A program made the translations under genes and the position numbers. A stretch of DNA of 15,558 nt from CALVXC01 sp036636255 (GTDB lineage: Bacteria; Bacillota_I; Bacilli_A; RF39; UBA660): contig JAVWOV010000016.1 in the NCBI GenBank assembly GCA_036636255.1, positions 1 to 15,558 on the forward strand, written 5' to 3'. The notes under the pieces are model-generated. The model did no database searches. It had not been told where the DNA came from and saw nothing but the letters and a program-made list of their open reading frames with translations. Shown piece by piece: positions 6,889 through 14,766 of the stretch; position 1 is the stretch's first letter, and the number at the start of each line of letters is the position of its first letter.

Positions 6889-7774
6889 GATTTTAGGGCG
6901 AAATGTTCGCGATTCATTTAAAAGTGTTTTTAGAAATTTTTCGTTATCATTAGCATCAATTTCTTGTATAACTATCACTTTAATTGTTATGTCTTTAGCT
7001 ATTATTTTAACATACAATGTTAATAACTTTGTTAAGTTAGTAGAACAGGATGTAACTATTGTTGCTTTTTTAAAGTCAAATATTACAATTGATGAAGCTG
7101 ATGAAGTAAAAGATGCTATTAATAGTTTAGATTATATTGATCAAGTTACTTATCAATCTAAAGAAGATGTTACTAAAACAATTAAAAATTCATCGGAAAC
7201 TTTTAATAATATAATGAGTAGTTGGAGTATTGATGATAATCCTTTGCAACCAACATTTCAGGTTAAAGTGACGGATATTGATCAGGTTGGTAAAATTGCT
7301 TCGCATATTAAAAAGATTAATAATGTGGAAATTGTTAAATATGGTGAGGGAATGATTGAACAATTAATTGCTGTATTTGATAGTGTTCGTAAGGTGATGG
7401 TTGGTATTGTTATTGCTTTAATAATTGTTACGGCTTTTCTAATTTCTAACACTATAAAAATCACTATTTTTTCACGAAAAAGAGAAATTGAAATTATGCG
7501 TTTAGTAGGTGCGTCTAATATAAATATAAAAGTACCATTTATATTGGAAGGATTATTTTTAGGTATTTTAGGTTCGATAATTCCTATTATTGTTTCTATT
7601 TATGGTTATAATGCATTATATAGTAATTTTAAGGGACAAATTTTATCGCCATTTATAAAGTTGATAGAGCCACAACCATTTATATATATAATTTGTTTGA
7701 CTTTATTAATAATTGGTATTTTAGTTGGTATGTTTGGAAGTTGGCGGGCTGTAAGAAAGCATTTAAAAGCCTAA
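6875..7774 (+). CDS. ftsX: cell division protein FtsX
   Basis: Membrane partner of FtsE. The 299-aa protein has the four-helix FtsX topology: cytoplasmic N-terminus with the NVRDSFKSVFRNFSLSLASI motif, TM1 about 24-47, a large extracellular domain about 48-170, TM2 about 172-196, a cytoplasmic loop with the family motif FSRKREIEIMRLVGAS (199-214), TM3 about 220-245 and TM4 about 266-289, ending WRAVRKHLKA. The extracellular domain is where a peptidoglycan hydrolase or an adaptor would bind; no such partner gene is present in the window. GAAAGGA at 6858-6864, inside ftsE, is 10 nt from the start. A terminator follows the stop within 10 bp and closes the prfB-yitT-ftsE-ftsX unit. Confidence 0.95.
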   Translation: MKVFRILGRNVRDSFKSVFRNFSLSLASISCITITLIVMSLAIILTYNVNNFVKLVEQDVTIVAFLKSNITIDEADEVKDAINSLDYIDQVTYQSKEDVTKTIKNSSETFNNIMSSWSIDDNPLQPTFQVKVTDIDQVGKIASHIKKINNVEIVKYGEGMIEQLIAVFDSVRKVMVGIVIALIIVTAFLISNTIKITIFSRKREIEIMRLVGASNINIKVPFILEGLFLGILGSIIPIIVSIYGYNALYSNFKGQILSPFIKLIEPQPFIYIICLTLLIIGILVGMFGSWRAVRKHLKA

Positions 7775-7780
7775 TATTAA

Positions 7781-7810
7781 AATATGGCTATATTAAAGCT
7801 ATATTTTTTT
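7781..7810 (+). terminator. intrinsic terminator of the prfB-ftsX operon
   Basis: AATATGGCT (7781-7789) pairs with AGCTATATT (7797-7805), with one G-U pair and a 7-nt loop, followed by a run of T to 7810. Confidence 0.8.
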
Positions 7811-7853
7811 AAAAAAAGAAAGGAAATAATTTTAAAAATTATAGGTATTAAAA

Positions 7854-8192
7854 ATGAGTATAAAAATTGAACGTATTAATAGTAATTTGATGAAGGAAAT
7901 AAGTTATATTTTAGCAACAGAAATAAATGACGAGGATATAAAATTTGTTACTGTAACGGATTGTAAAGTAACTAATGATTTAAGTTTTGCTAAGGTTTAT
8001 ATAACTATTTTAAATGATCAGCGCCGGGAGGCAACTTTAAAAGCTTTAGAAAAAGCTCAAGGTTTTATTAGAAGAAATTTAAGTGAGCGAATATTTATTC
8101 GCCATTTGCCCAAACTTCATTTTGTTTATGATGAATCTATTGCTACTGGTAAGAAAATAGAAAATATAATTGAACAAATGCATGATAAATAG
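7854..8192 (+). CDS. rbfA: 30S ribosome-binding factor A
   Basis: Small KH-like protein that binds immature 30S subunits and helps 16S rRNA 5'-end maturation, also a cold-adaptation factor. The 112-aa product has the family pattern: N-terminal RINSNLMKEISYILATEI helix, the VTVTDCKVTNDLSFAKVYITIL strand pair (32-53), RREATLKALEKAQGFIRRNLSERI (57-80) and the RHLPKLHFVYDESI strand (83-96). The ATG follows AGG at 7843-7845 with 8 nt spacing. It stands alone between a terminator and the deoC promoter; the usual neighbours infB, nusA and truB are absent, so it has left its ancestral operon. No good promoter is visible in the 43 bp between the terminator and the gene, so readthrough or a weak promoter may drive it. 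Confidence 0.92.
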   Translation: MSIKIERINSNLMKEISYILATEINDEDIKFVTVTDCKVTNDLSFAKVYITILNDQRREATLKALEKAQGFIRRNLSERIFIRHLPKLHFVYDESIATGKKIENIIEQMHDK

Positions 8193-8248
8193 TGTGATGA
8201 TTTAAATTGTTGTTACTTAATGCGGTATCAAAACAAATAAAAATATAG

Positions 8249-8254
8249 TATAAT
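8249..8254 (+). promoter_or_regulatory. -10 box of the deoC-tyrS-polA unit
   Basis: A perfect TATAAT. The hexamer 17 bp upstream, TATCAA (8226-8231), is a poor -35. Transcription should start near 8260-8262. The gap from rbfA to deoC shows no convincing terminator, so rbfA transcripts may also read into deoC. Confidence 0.6.
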
Positions 8255-8258
8255 AAAT

Positions 8259-8294
8259 AGTATACTTAATGAAAGGAGTTTTGGGTATTATACT
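8259..8294 (+). other. deoC leader hairpin with Shine-Dalgarno in its loop
   Basis: 8259-8264 (AGTATA) pairs with 8289-8294 (TATACT), and after a 3-nt bulge (8286-8288) 8265-8269 (CTTAA) pairs with 8281-8285 (TTGGG, two G-U). The apical loop 8270-8280 holds GAAAGGAG. The hairpin starts at about the predicted transcription start. The deoC ATG is 28 nt beyond this Shine-Dalgarno, with only A/T bases directly before it. Confidence 0.4.
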
Positions 8295-8306
8295 CAAAAA
8301 TAAAAT

Positions 8307-8963
8307 ATGGAATTAAATAAATATATCGATCATACTAATTTGTCAACAACAGCTAATTTAAAGGATATTGAAAAACTTTGTGATGAGGCTTTGAAATATC
8401 GTTTTGCTTCTGTTTGTGTATACCCATATTATGTAAAATTAGCAAGTTCGTTGTTAAAAAATACTAGTATTAATATATGTACAGTTATCGGTTTTCCTAG
8501 TGGCATGCAAACAACGGAGGTTAAAGAATTTGAAGCTATTAATGCTGTTTTTAATGGTGCAGACGAAATAGATATGGTTATTAATATGGGGGCTGTTAAA
8601 AATAAAGATTTTCAATACATAAAAGAAGAAATATGTACAATAAGAGATGCTATTGATGGTAAGGTTTTAAAAGTTATTATAGAAACTTGTTATCTTGATA
8701 GAGAAGAAATAATAAAATTAACGGAAATATGTAATGAAACTTATGTGAATTTTATTAAAACATCTACTGGTTTTGGCAGTGGTGGGGCTAAAATAACTGA
8801 TGTAAAAATAATTATGGAAAATGCTAATGAACTATTAGAAGTAAAAGCTAGTGGAGGTATTAAAACAGAAATGCAAATAAATGAATTTATTGAATTAGGG
8901 GTTACGAGAATCGGCACTAGTAATGCTTTATCAATAATGCAGCAAGGAGGAATAGAAAAATGA
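8307..8963 (+). CDS. deoC: deoxyribose-phosphate aldolase
   Basis: Class I aldolase that splits 2-deoxyribose 5-phosphate into glyceraldehyde 3-phosphate and acetaldehyde in deoxynucleoside catabolism. The 218-aa protein opens with the family motif NKYIDHTNLS, has D89 in ADEIDMVIN, the Schiff-base lysine K151 in IKTSTGFGSGGA, and the proton-relay lysine K180 in VKASGGIKT. The TIM-barrel length matches the usual 215-225 aa. The start is set by the conserved N-terminus and an in-frame TAA at 8301; no Shine-Dalgarno lies at normal distance, the nearest (8271-8278) being 28 nt upstream. It ends in TGA inside an ATGA overlap with tyrS, the only TGA terminator among the genes here. The other deo genes are not in the window. 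Confidence 0.95.
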   Translation: MELNKYIDHTNLSTTANLKDIEKLCDEALKYRFASVCVYPYYVKLASSLLKNTSINICTVIGFPSGMQTTEVKEFEAINAVFNGADEIDMVINMGAVKNKDFQYIKEEICTIRDAIDGKVLKVIIETCYLDREEIIKLTEICNETYVNFIKTSTGFGSGGAKITDVKIIMENANELLEVKASGGIKTEMQINEFIELGVTRIGTSNALSIMQQGGIEK

Positions 8964-10183
8964 AATTATTTGATGATTTAAAATGGCGTGGTTTAATTAA
9001 AGATATAACAAGTGATGATTTAGAACAAAAATTAAATGAAGAAACACTTACTTTTTATTGGGGAACTGATCCGTCAGCTGAAAGTTTACATTTAGGACAT
9101 TTATCTTCGCTATTAACGGCTAAAAGATTAAAAGATGCTGGACATCATCCGATATTATTGGTAGGTGGGGCAACGGGGTTAATTGGAGATCCAAGGCCAT
9201 CTAAAGAAAGACAAATGATAACTAAGGAAAGTCTTTTAAAAAATTATGAAGGTATAAAAAATCAAATAACAACTTTATTTGGATATGAGATTGTTAATAA
9301 TTATGATTGGTCAAAAGAAATAAATTTTATTGATTTTTTACGTGATTATGGGAAATATTTTAATGTAAATTATATGTTAGATAAGGATATTATTAAAAGA
9401 AGATTAGAAAATGGTATTACTTATACTGAATTTTCTTATATGATAATGCAAGCGTTAGATTTTTTGTATTTATATGAAAATAAAAATTGCCAATTGCAAG
9501 TAGAGGGATCTGATCAATGGGGTAATATAACTGCTGGTGTGGAATTGATTAGAAAAAAAATAGGGAAAGAAGCTTATGGTTTTACAATGCCTTTAGTAAC
9601 TGATGCATCAGGAAATAAGTTTGGTAAAAGTGAGGGTAATGCTTTATGGCTAGATAAAAATAAAACATCAAGTTATGAATTGTATCAATTTCTTGTTAAT
9701 GTTGAAGATGAAATGGTTATTAGTTATTTAAAAATTTTTACTTTTTTAAGTAAAGATGAAATTGAACAATTAGCGGAAGATCATTTAAAAAATCCGCATT
9801 TAAGACATGCTCATCGGGCTTTAGCGCAAGAATTAATAACTTTTATTCATGGTACGGAAGAATATTTAAAGGCTTTAAAAATTAGTCAATCATTATTTAG
9901 TGGTAATTTTGAAGCTTTAAATGCTCAAGAAATTAAGGAGGCTTTAAAGGATGTACCTAATTTTAAATTTGCCCTGAATGATAATGTTTTAAATGTTTTA
10001 ATAAATAATAATATTTGTATTAGTAAAAGAGAAGCCCGAGAATTTATAGCAAATCATTCAATTACTATTAATAATAAAAAAATAATTGATGAGAATTATC
10101 TAATAACTAATAAAGATTTAATAGGTGAGGAAATTTTAATTATCAGAAGAGGCAAAAAAAAGTATTATTTAGGGATTAAATAA
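8960..10183 (+). CDS. tyrS: tyrosyl-tRNA synthetase
   Basis: Charges tRNA-Tyr. The 407-aa class I enzyme has the tyrosine-pocket and HIGH region YWGTDPSAESLHLGH (Y33, HLGH 44-47), the Q-W-G segment GSDQWGN (183-189), the KMSKS-type loop KFGKS (220-224), and a C-terminal S4 RNA-binding domain (about 345-407, with SKREAREFI). Residue Y33 corresponds to the tyrosine-binding Y34 of the Geobacillus enzyme. Its ATG overlaps the deoC stop (ATGA), with AAGGAGG about 10 nt upstream, so expression is tied to deoC. Many Bacillota control tyrS with a T-box leader; none exists here, because there is no leader of its own and the deoC leader is only about 45 nt. polA follows after 40 bp without a terminator. 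Confidence 0.96.
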   Translation: MKLFDDLKWRGLIKDITSDDLEQKLNEETLTFYWGTDPSAESLHLGHLSSLLTAKRLKDAGHHPILLVGGATGLIGDPRPSKERQMITKESLLKNYEGIKNQITTLFGYEIVNNYDWSKEINFIDFLRDYGKYFNVNYMLDKDIIKRRLENGITYTEFSYMIMQALDFLYLYENKNCQLQVEGSDQWGNITAGVELIRKKIGKEAYGFTMPLVTDASGNKFGKSEGNALWLDKNKTSSYELYQFLVNVEDEMVISYLKIFTFLSKDEIEQLAEDHLKNPHLRHAHRALAQELITFIHGTEEYLKALKISQSLFSGNFEALNAQEIKEALKDVPNFKFALNDNVLNVLINNNICISKREAREFIANHSITINNKKIIDENYLITNKDLIGEEILIIRRGKKKYYLGIK

Positions 10184-10223
10184 ACAGATAATTATTAATA
10201 AAAGGAATAGAAAAGGTGAACAA

Positions 10224-12809
10224 ATGGAAAAGATTGTTTTAATTGATGGAAATAATTTGTTATTTAGAAGTTATTATGCTACTGCTTATAATGGAAAAAT
10301 TATGAAAAATAGTAAAGAATTTCCGACTAATGCTTTATTTGGATTTACTAATATGATCAATAAAATAGTAATGGAAGAGAAACCCGTTTATATAATTGTT
10401 GCTTTTGATCTTGGTAAAACATTCCGTCATGAAAAATATAAAGATTATAAAGCTTGTCGAATTAAGATGCCTGATGAGTTAAAAGTTCAATTTCCTATTG
10501 CTAAGCAATTATTAACTTATATGGGTATAAAGTATTATGAAATAGAAAATTATGAGGCTGATGATATTATTGGAACATTTGCACGCTATTGTGATGAAGA
10601 TGAAAAATATATTGGTACAATTATTAGTAGTGATAAAGATTTATTACAATTGATAAGTTCTGATGTTTCAATAAAATTATTACGTCAAAAAGATTATATA
10701 AGATATGACGAAGCAAGTTTTAAAGAAGCATATGGTATAGAGCCGATTAAAATAATTGATTTAAAAGCTTTAATGGGTGATCCTTCAGATAATATTCCGG
10801 GTGTCAAAGGTATAGGTGAGAAAACAGCTTTAAAATTATTACAAGATTATCAAAATTTAGATAATATTTATGCTAATATAGATAAAATAAGTCCTAAATT
10901 ACAAGAAAAATTACTAACGGATAAAGAAAATGCTTATTTAAGTTATGAGTTAGCTACTATAATAAAAGAAGTTCCGATGACGATAAAAATTAAAGATATT
11001 AAATATCAGCAAGAAGATACGGAAAATCTTCATAAATTATATGAGGATTTAGAATTTTATTCTTTTTTAAAAAAAGCTCCTAGGGAAACGGCTCCTAATT
11101 TGGAAATAACTATAATTAATGATATTGATGAAATAAATATTACTAAGGACAGTGCTATATATTTAGAAATATTTAAAACTAATTATCATCATTGTGAAAT
11201 ATTAGGAATGGGTGTATATAATAATGAAGAGAGTTGTTATATTCCGTTTGAGATACTAAAACAAAAACCAGGGATATTAAATAGTATTAATAAGTATACT
11301 TATGATATTAAAAAAGTTTATACAGCTTTAAAATGGTATGATATAACTATAGAAAAAATTAATTTTGATACTATGATTGCAGCTTTTTTGTTAGATTATA
11401 ATGTCAAAGATGATATTGCTTATTTGGCTAATATGATTGGATATAATATTGATTATTATGAAAATATTTATGGTAAGAAAAATAAAGAAGTTAAACCTAC
11501 TAGTGAAATAGTTGCATATAATGCTTTATTAAAAGCTAAATTTATTTATGAAACACATGATAAATTAGTTACAAATTTAAAAGAAAAATGTTTAGATAAT
11601 CTTTTTTATGATATTGAAATACCGCTTACATATACTTTAGCTGATATGGAATATAATGGTGTTTATGTTAACAAAAAAATTCTTCAAAATATGGGAGAAG
11701 AAATTAAAAACAAATTAGAGCATATCAGTAGGGAAATTTATAATTTTGCTGGTAAAGAATTTAATATATCATCGCCTAGTCAATTAGGTCAAATTTTATT
11801 TGAACATTTGCAATTACCACATAGTAAAAAAGGTAAGACAGGTTATTCAACGGCGGTAGACGTTTTAAAAAAGCTTGTGGATAAACATCCTATTATTAAA
11901 CCGATAATGGAACATCGGGTGTTATCAAAATTATATACAACCTATATTGAGGGGCTTTTAAATGCTATTATGGATGATGGTAAAATTCATACAATTTATA
12001 ATCAAACGTTAACGAGAACTGGACGTTTATCTAGTGTTGAGCCTAATTTGCAAAATATTCCTTATCGTACGGAGTATGGTAAATCAATTCGTAAAGCCTT
12101 TATACCTAGTCCTAATTTTATAATAATTACGGCTGATTATTCGCAAATTGAATTGCGTATTTTAGCTCATATAGCACATATTGATACTTTAATAGAAGCT
12201 TTTAAAAACAATTTGGATATTCATACAAAAACAGCTTCGGATGTATTTAATGTTCCGCTAGAAGAAGTAACTAAACAAATGCGGCGAACGGCTAAAGCTG
12301 TTAATTTTGGTATTATTTATGGTATTAGTAGTTATGGATTGTCAGAAAATTTAAGTATTTCTCCTAAAGAGGCTGGTAATATAATTGAAAATTATTTGAA
12401 TACGTATCCTGGCATTAAAGAATATATGGAAAATACAATCAGACAAGCCCATGAAAAGGGTTATGTAAAGACTTTATCAGGTAGAACAAGATATATTAAT
12501 GAATTACAAAATAGTAATCATATGATTCGAAATAGTGGTGAAAGAATGGCATTAAATACTCCTATTCAGGGTACTAGTGCGGATATAATTAAAAAAGCAA
12601 TGATTGAAATAAATGAATCGTTTAAAAAAAACAAGCTGAAAAGTAAAATGATTTTACAAGTTCATGATGAATTGATTTTTGATACCTTAGAAACAGAAGT
12701 ACAACAGGTTAAAACAATTGTTAAGCAAATAATGGAAAATACTTTTAAATTATCAGTACCATTAAAAATAGATATACAACAGGGTAATGATTGGTATCAA
12801 GCTAAATAA
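10224..12809 (+). CDS. polA: DNA polymerase I, proofreading domain degenerate
   Basis: Repair and Okazaki-fragment polymerase, 861 aa. The 5' nuclease domain (about 1-285) keeps its metal-binding acidic residues: D8 in LIDGNN, D62 in AFDLGKTFRHEKY, E111/D113/D114 in YEADDIIG, D137/D139 in SSDKDLL and D186/D189 in GDPSDNIPGVKGIG. The middle domain (about 295-460) has the 3'-5' exonuclease position but I cannot find the DEDD set: the first motif reads YLEIFKT (313-319) and the third has no aspartate near 430-436. The polymerase domain has motif A TADYSQIE with D638, the O-helix RRTAKAVNFGIIYG with R687, K691 and F695, and motif C VHDE (813-816). Lack of proofreading is common in Bacillota Pol I. 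AGGTGA precedes the start. A terminator follows the gene. Confidence 0.97.
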   Translation: MEKIVLIDGNNLLFRSYYATAYNGKIMKNSKEFPTNALFGFTNMINKIVMEEKPVYIIVAFDLGKTFRHEKYKDYKACRIKMPDELKVQFPIAKQLLTYMGIKYYEIENYEADDIIGTFARYCDEDEKYIGTIISSDKDLLQLISSDVSIKLLRQKDYIRYDEASFKEAYGIEPIKIIDLKALMGDPSDNIPGVKGIGEKTALKLLQDYQNLDNIYANIDKISPKLQEKLLTDKENAYLSYELATIIKEVPMTIKIKDIKYQQEDTENLHKLYEDLEFYSFLKKAPRETAPNLEITIINDIDEINITKDSAIYLEIFKTNYHHCEILGMGVYNNEESCYIPFEILKQKPGILNSINKYTYDIKKVYTALKWYDITIEKINFDTMIAAFLLDYNVKDDIAYLANMIGYNIDYYENIYGKKNKEVKPTSEIVAYNALLKAKFIYETHDKLVTNLKEKCLDNLFYDIEIPLTYTLADMEYNGVYVNKKILQNMGEEIKNKLEHISREIYNFAGKEFNISSPSQLGQILFEHLQLPHSKKGKTGYSTAVDVLKKLVDKHPIIKPIMEHRVLSKLYTTYIEGLLNAIMDDGKIHTIYNQTLTRTGRLSSVEPNLQNIPYRTEYGKSIRKAFIPSPNFIIITADYSQIELRILAHIAHIDTLIEAFKNNLDIHTKTASDVFNVPLEEVTKQMRRTAKAVNFGIIYGISSYGLSENLSISPKEAGNIIENYLNTYPGIKEYMENTIRQAHEKGYVKTLSGRTRYINELQNSNHMIRNSGERMALNTPIQGTSADIIKKAMIEINESFKKNKLKSKMILQVHDELIFDTLETEVQQVKTIVKQIMENTFKLSVPLKIDIQQGNDWYQAK

Positions 12810-12828
12810 TAATGCTTTTTTTAATAAT

Positions 12829-12869
12829 AAAGATAAGAATAGTTTGTATTTTCTTATTTTTTATTTTTT
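12829..12869 (+). terminator. probable intrinsic terminator after polA
   Basis: AAAGATAAGAATA (12829-12841) pairs with 12847-12861 around a GTTTG loop, with a 2-nt bulge (12851-12852), followed by TATTTTTT. The stem is AT-rich, so it is weaker than the other terminators here. Confidence 0.6.
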
Positions 12870-12920
12870 AAATTAGCCTTTAAAATGAAAGTTAATAATC
12901 AATATTTTTATTATAATAAA

Positions 12921-12949
12921 TTGAAAATTGTCGAATTATGTGTTATTAT
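12921..12949 (+). promoter_or_regulatory. candidate promoter of ezrA
   Basis: TTGAAA (12921-12926) and TATTAT (12944-12949) are 17 bp apart. A second perfect TATAAT lies at 12912-12917 without a good -35, and another overlaps at 12947-12952. If the first pair is used, transcription begins around 12956 and the leader is only about 13 nt, just enough to include AGGCGGTGA. Confidence 0.5.
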
Positions 12950-12968
12950 AATAATAGGCGGTGATGAA

Positions 12969-14681
12969 ATGGATAATTTATTAATTGTTCTTATTTTTGT
13001 ATCAATTATAACTATTATTTTTATTGTCGTTATTTTAAATGTTATGCAAAATTATAAGCAAAAAAAAATCAAGAAAATGATTGAGGACTTAGAAATAAAG
13101 AAAAATCAAATAGATGGAACACCTGTTGCGCCTTATATAGAAAAAGTTGAAGGTTTATTAAAAAATGAAAAAATAGAGATAATGTATAATAGTTGGCAAG
13201 AGAGAATAGAAAATATTAAAAATACTCAGATTCCTAAAATAACTGATATGTTATTAGAAGCAGATTATTCTTTATCACAAATGGATTATAAGGCAACTAT
13301 TTATAAAATAGCAAAGCTTGAAATTGAATTATATCGTGTTAAGGCTAATTTTGAATATTTACTTAAAGAAATTGCTTTAATTACTGATAGTGAGGAAAGA
13401 AACCGTGGTCTTATAACTAAGCTTAAAGGGAAATATCGTGATTTACTTAATAAATTTCAAGAGGCAAAGGGATCATTTGGACAATTAGAGGAAATTGTTT
13501 TTTCACATATTGAAAATATTCCTAAGAAATTTGAAGCGTTTGAAATAGCTATGGAAAAAAAATTGTATGAACAAGTTAGTATTATTGTTAAGGATATTGA
13601 TGATTCTTTAAAACATTTAGTAATTGTTTTAGAGGAATTACCGGCTATTATCCTTCTTTATAATGATATTTTACCGAAGCGTATTGAAGAAGTATGTAAT
13701 ACTTATCAACAAATGAAGCAGGAAGGATATCCACTTGATTATTTAAATGTTGAGTATAATATCGAAGAAGCTAAGAAAAAAATGACTGATGTTATAACTC
13801 GTAGTGGTCAATTAAATTTGGAAGATTGTATTTTTGAATTGAAAGTTTTATTGGAATATTTTGATAATTTGTTTGATGATTTTGAAAAAGAAAAAAATGA
13901 TCGTAATTGTTATGAAGATATTAATAATGCTTTTAAAATAAAATATACTAAAACTTTTAATTTAGTAGCTGATATTTTTAGTCAAATGGGGCAAGTTAAG
14001 AATATATATAATTTGTCAAAGAATGATATTACTTTATTAAATATTATAAAAAATGAATTAGATGATTTAAATAAGGATTATCAATTATTGCAAGAATATA
14101 TGAATAAGCAGACATTTGCATATTCAAAATTAACAAGTGAGATAGAAAATTTAGTTGCAACTTTAAATAATATTGAAATTAAGTTAGATGAAACTATTGA
14201 TTCAATTGGAAGTTTGCGTGATGATGAAGTTCGTGCAAGACAACAGTTGGAAGAAATTAAACTTATTTTAAAGGATTCTAAAAATAAGATAAAAGATTAT
14301 AATTTGCCAATTATACCAAAATATTATTATGTGGAAGTAAGAGAAGCACAGGCGGCGATAAAAGAAATAATAAAGGAATTAGAAAAAAAGCCTATTACTA
14401 TAAGTGTGTTAAATACTCGGGTGGATACGGCTAGGGATTTAGTATTAAAATTATTTACTAAAACAAAAGAAATGATGAAAACAGCTATGTTTGCTGAAAT
14501 GGCTATTGTTTATGGTAATCGTTATCGTAGTAATTTTGAAGATTTAAATAAATTTTTAACATATGCGGAAGGTTTATTTTATAAGGGTGAGTATAAAAAA
14601 TCTTTAGAAATTACAATTAATTATTTAAACAAAGTTGAACCTGGAATTTATGAAAAATTATTAAATTTGTGTGATAATTAA
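12969..14681 (+). CDS. ezrA: septation ring formation regulator EzrA
   Basis: Membrane-anchored coiled-coil protein that binds FtsZ and prevents extra Z-rings while supporting medial division in Bacilli. The 570-aa product (usual size about 560-570) has an N-terminal membrane helix (about 4-25), then a long helical spectrin-like region with family motifs such as ITDMLLEADYSLSQMDY (91-107), SEERNRGLI, GSFGQLEE and a C-terminal AEMAIVYGNRYRSNF (509-523), the location of the QNR patch; the Q of the patch is replaced by V514, while N517, R518 and R520 remain. I chose ATG 12969, preceded by AGGCGGTGA and followed at once by the membrane helix. An in-frame ATG at 12885 adds 28 residues but has no binding site. 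Own promoter and terminator make it monocistronic. Confidence 0.92.
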   Translation: MDNLLIVLIFVSIITIIFIVVILNVMQNYKQKKIKKMIEDLEIKKNQIDGTPVAPYIEKVEGLLKNEKIEIMYNSWQERIENIKNTQIPKITDMLLEADYSLSQMDYKATIYKIAKLEIELYRVKANFEYLLKEIALITDSEERNRGLITKLKGKYRDLLNKFQEAKGSFGQLEEIVFSHIENIPKKFEAFEIAMEKKLYEQVSIIVKDIDDSLKHLVIVLEELPAIILLYNDILPKRIEEVCNTYQQMKQEGYPLDYLNVEYNIEEAKKKMTDVITRSGQLNLEDCIFELKVLLEYFDNLFDDFEKEKNDRNCYEDINNAFKIKYTKTFNLVADIFSQMGQVKNIYNLSKNDITLLNIIKNELDDLNKDYQLLQEYMNKQTFAYSKLTSEIENLVATLNNIEIKLDETIDSIGSLRDDEVRARQQLEEIKLILKDSKNKIKDYNLPIIPKYYYVEVREAQAAIKEIIKELEKKPITISVLNTRVDTARDLVLKLFTKTKEMMKTAMFAEMAIVYGNRYRSNFEDLNKFLTYAEGLFYKGEYKKSLEITINYLNKVEPGIYEKLLNLCDN

Positions 14682-14710
14682 ATTATAAATAAAATATTTA
14701 TAATTTTTTT
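14682..14710 (+). terminator. intrinsic terminator of ezrA
   Basis: ATTATAAATA (14682-14691) and TATTTATAAT (14695-14704) form a perfect 10-bp stem with an AAA loop, followed by seven T. All pairs are A-U, so its strength is uncertain. Confidence 0.65.
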
Positions 14711-14719
14711 ATGATAATG

Positions 14720-14748
14720 TTGCTATTATATAAACGATAGTATATAAT
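14720..14748 (+). promoter_or_regulatory. promoter of the MscS-type gene
   Basis: TTGCTA (14720-14725) and a perfect TATAAT (14743-14748) are 17 bp apart. The ribosome binding site GAGGG (14757-14761) lies 5 nt before the ATG at 14767, giving a leader of only about 12 nt. Confidence 0.75.
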
Positions 14749-14766
14749 GAAAAAAAGAGGGATAAT

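Noticed and set aside
7282..7464. Minus-strand 60-codon open frame inside ftsX
   Set aside because: It lies opposite well-conserved FtsX coding sequence, has low-complexity composition, and lacks a ribosome binding site or promoter.
8221..8230. TGCGGTATCA resembling the T-box antiterminator sequence
   Set aside because: The likeness is to the reverse complement only, the rest of a T-box leader is absent, and the predicted transcript begins downstream.
12885..12968. 28-residue N-terminal extension of EzrA from ATG 12885
   Set aside because: No ribosome binding site precedes it, it would contain the likely promoter, and the internal ATG at 12969 has AGGCGGTGA and places the membrane helix at the N-terminus as in the family.
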